From positions 1-6,960 of the forward strand of contig JAHHTB010000092.1 in assembly GCA_020024855.1 (NCBI GenBank): 6,960 bases of DNA, given 5' to 3'. The translations under genes were made by a program, and so were the position numbers. Source of the stretch: Fusobacterium sp. (lineage in GTDB: Bacteria; Fusobacteriota; Fusobacteriia; Fusobacteriales; Fusobacteriaceae). Below, one piece after another: positions 5,974-6,960 of this stretch. The first letter of the stretch is position 1; every line of letters starts with the position of its first letter. Below the pieces are notes generated by a model. It saw nothing but the letters and a program-made list of their open reading frames with translations, was not told where the DNA came from and made no database searches.

Positions 5974-5983
5974 GAGATTTTAA

Positions 5984-6250
5984 TTAGTCTTTTAAATTAG
6001 CAAGAAGTTCTGCTAGTTTTTCTACTGCTTCAGTTTCATCAGCACCTTCAGCGTGAACAGTAACTTTTGCTCCTTTTTTAATTCCTAAAGATAAAAGTTT
6101 TAAAAGAGATGTTCCCTTTACTTTTTTTCCTTCTTCATTTTCCACTTCAATAGCTGAAGTGAAAGTTTTAGCTAAGCTAACAAATTCATTTCCAGGTCTA
6201 GTGTGAAGACCAGTTTCATTTGTTATTTCTACAGTTTTACTACATGCCAT
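5984..6250 (-). CDS. ptsH: PTS phosphocarrier protein HPr
   Basis: 88 residues, the typical HPr size. HPr carries phosphate from enzyme I to the sugar-specific EIIA proteins in the cytoplasm. Seen: TGLHTRPG with His 16 (equivalent to the canonical phospho-His 15) and Arg 18, and GTSLLKLLSLGIKKG in which Ser 48 aligns with the regulatory Ser 46 of Gram-positive HPr. The surrounding residues differ from the Bacillus KSIMGVMSLG, so regulation by an HPr kinase cannot be assumed. The start is set by a strong AGGAAGGTG (6266-6258) 7 bases before the ATG. A promoter lies about 85 bases upstream and an intrinsic terminator follows the stop. With that terminator before ptsI, ptsH is likely to be produced in excess, fitting its role as a shared carrier. 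Confidence 0.97.
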   Translation of the reverse strand: MACSKTVEITNETGLHTRPGNEFVSLAKTFTSAIEVENEEGKKVKGTSLLKLLSLGIKKGAKVTVHAEGADETEAVEKLAELLANLKD

Positions 6251-6333
6251 TTTTTTTCACCTTCCTAAAAATTAATATTACTTTGAATTACAACTACATA
6301 TATATAAAAAAAATTAATTTAAATAGCAGTTAT

Positions 6334-6362
6334 AGAATATATGATTTTTCTGCATTTGTCAA
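6334..6362 (-). promoter_or_regulatory. Promoter of ptsH (and ptsI by read-through)
   Basis: On the - strand, a perfect TTGACA (6362-6357) is separated by 17 bases from TATTCT (6339-6334). The start point would be near 6327, leaving a leader of about 75 bases that is very AT-rich. No convincing typA terminator is seen between the typA stop and this promoter, so some transcription may also arrive from typA. Confidence 0.75.
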
Positions 6363-6366
6363 TCTT

Positions 6367-6386
6367 TTATGTAGTATTATGTAGTA
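6367..6386. repeat. Tandem 10-bp direct repeat upstream of the ptsH promoter
   Basis: TTATGTAGTA occurs twice with no gap (6367-6376 and 6377-6386). Seen from the ptsH side it reads TACTACATAA twice and ends 4 bases before the -35 box. A 10-base period places both copies on the same DNA face, a layout used by response regulators and other activators that bind direct repeats. It is a candidate activator site; no regulator is identified. Confidence 0.6.
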
Positions 6387-6429
6387 AAATTTTAAAAATT
6401 TACCACTTATTGATTAAGAATAGACCAAA

Positions 6430-6960
6430 CTAATTTTTATTAAAATGTCTTCTTCTTTCATTATCAGTAAGATATTTTTTTCTTAGTCTAATAAAGTTTG
6501 GAGTAACTTCTACATACTCATCTTCTGAGATATAATCAAGTGCTTGTTCAAGAGTAAGTTTTCTTGGTGGGGCAAGTTTAACTGCATCATCAGATCCAGC
6601 AGCTCTTGTATTAGTAAGTTTTTTAGTTTTACATACATTTACAACAAGATCGTTTTCTTTACTGTGTTCTCCAACAACCATTCCTTCATAAACATTAATA
6701 CCTGGATCAATAAACATTTCTCCTCTATCCTGAAGAGCATTTAAAGCATAAGCAACAGAAACACCTGTTTCAGTTGCAATTAAAACACCTTTTTTTCTTC
6801 CAGAGATAGGTCCTTTGAATGGCTCAAAGTCATAGAAAGAGTGATTTAATATTCCAGATCCTTTAGTATCAGTTAAGAATTCATTTCTATATCCAATTAT
6901 ACCTCTTGAAGGTATTTTGAACTCAAGACGAGTATATCCATCTTGTCCTGGAGTCATAGA
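6430..6960 (-). CDS. typA: TypA/BipA ribosome-associated GTPase, C-terminal part (5' end outside window)
   Basis: The frame is open to the right edge of the window. The visible 177 residues are the last third of a protein that is usually about 600 residues, and the Met at 6957 is internal. TypA/BipA is a translational GTPase of the EF-G family that binds 70S ribosomes and helps 50S assembly, especially at low temperature or under stress. Seen: the TypA-specific C-terminal signatures TRLEFKIPSRGIIGYRNEFLT, GSGILNHSF, GVLIATETGVSVAYAL, INVYEGMVVGEHSKENDL, LTNTRAAGSDDAVKLAPP, and near the end EYVEVTPNFIRLRKKYL. The GTPase domain is not in the window. It ends at TAG (6432-6430), upstream of and codirectional with ptsH, separated by about 180 bases carrying the ptsH promoter. 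Confidence 0.95.
   Translation of the reverse strand, partial: SMTPGQDGYTRLEFKIPSRGIIGYRNEFLTDTKGSGILNHSFYDFEPFKGPISGRKKGVLIATETGVSVAYALNALQDRGEMFIDPGINVYEGMVVGEHSKENDLVVNVCKTKKLTNTRAAGSDDAVKLAPPRKLTLEQALDYISEDEYVEVTPNFIRLRKKYLTDNERRRHFNKN

Noticed and set aside
6387..6429. Terminator after typA
   Set aside because: GTAAA...TTTAC can pair around a T/A-rich centre, but the stem is short, lacks GC pairs and has an internal mismatch, so it is not a convincing terminator.
6544..6744. 66-codon + strand frame inside typA
   Set aside because: Antisense to conserved TypA C-terminal sequence and of Phe/Ser-rich low complexity.

Overview
The window is very AT-rich, with codons ending mostly in A or T and strong AGGAGG-type ribosome binding sites. 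The protein repertoire (a Fe-S RecB-type nuclease, PgeF, CobQ, the PTS proteins HPr and enzyme I, and TypA) suggests a low-GC anaerobe, most likely Fusobacterium or a close relative. The genus is inferred from composition and protein character, not from a database match. The DNA is ordinary chromosome: no insertion sequence, CRISPR array, tRNA or rRNA was recognised.

Layout. Positions 1-1251 (+ strand) hold the 3' end of a RecB/AddB-like PD-(D/E)XK nuclease or helicase-nuclease gene. Its last codons overlap the start of pgeF, a laccase-domain purine nucleoside enzyme. A hairpin terminator at about 1259-1292 separates this pair from a convergent gene at 1319-2008 (- strand). That gene encodes a Cro/CI-type repressor fused to a LexA-like S24 autoprotease domain. 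It is divergent from a 71-residue orphan protein (2177-2392, +), which has a perfect TTGACA-17-TATAAT promoter. The shared 168-bp gap carries two candidate operator dyads. Three back-to-back hairpins (2409-2500) then separate this unit from cobQ.

Positions 2507-6960 are all on the - strand. In transcription order they are typA (3' end only), ptsH (HPr), ptsI (enzyme I) and cobQ (cobyric acid synthase). ptsH has a good promoter with a tandem 10-bp direct repeat just upstream. An intrinsic terminator lies between ptsH and ptsI, which may set HPr above enzyme I. Another strong terminator follows ptsI, and cobQ probably has its own weak promoter.

Functional picture. HPr and enzyme I are the general phosphoryl carriers for all PTS sugars, and each retains its catalytic residues. 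CobQ is full length with its ATP-dependent synthetase motifs intact, but the expected nucleophile cysteine of its glutaminase domain is histidine. The two items most worth a second look are this CobQ and the self-cleaving-type repressor divergent from a small unknown protein, which looks like a compact stress-inducible switch.
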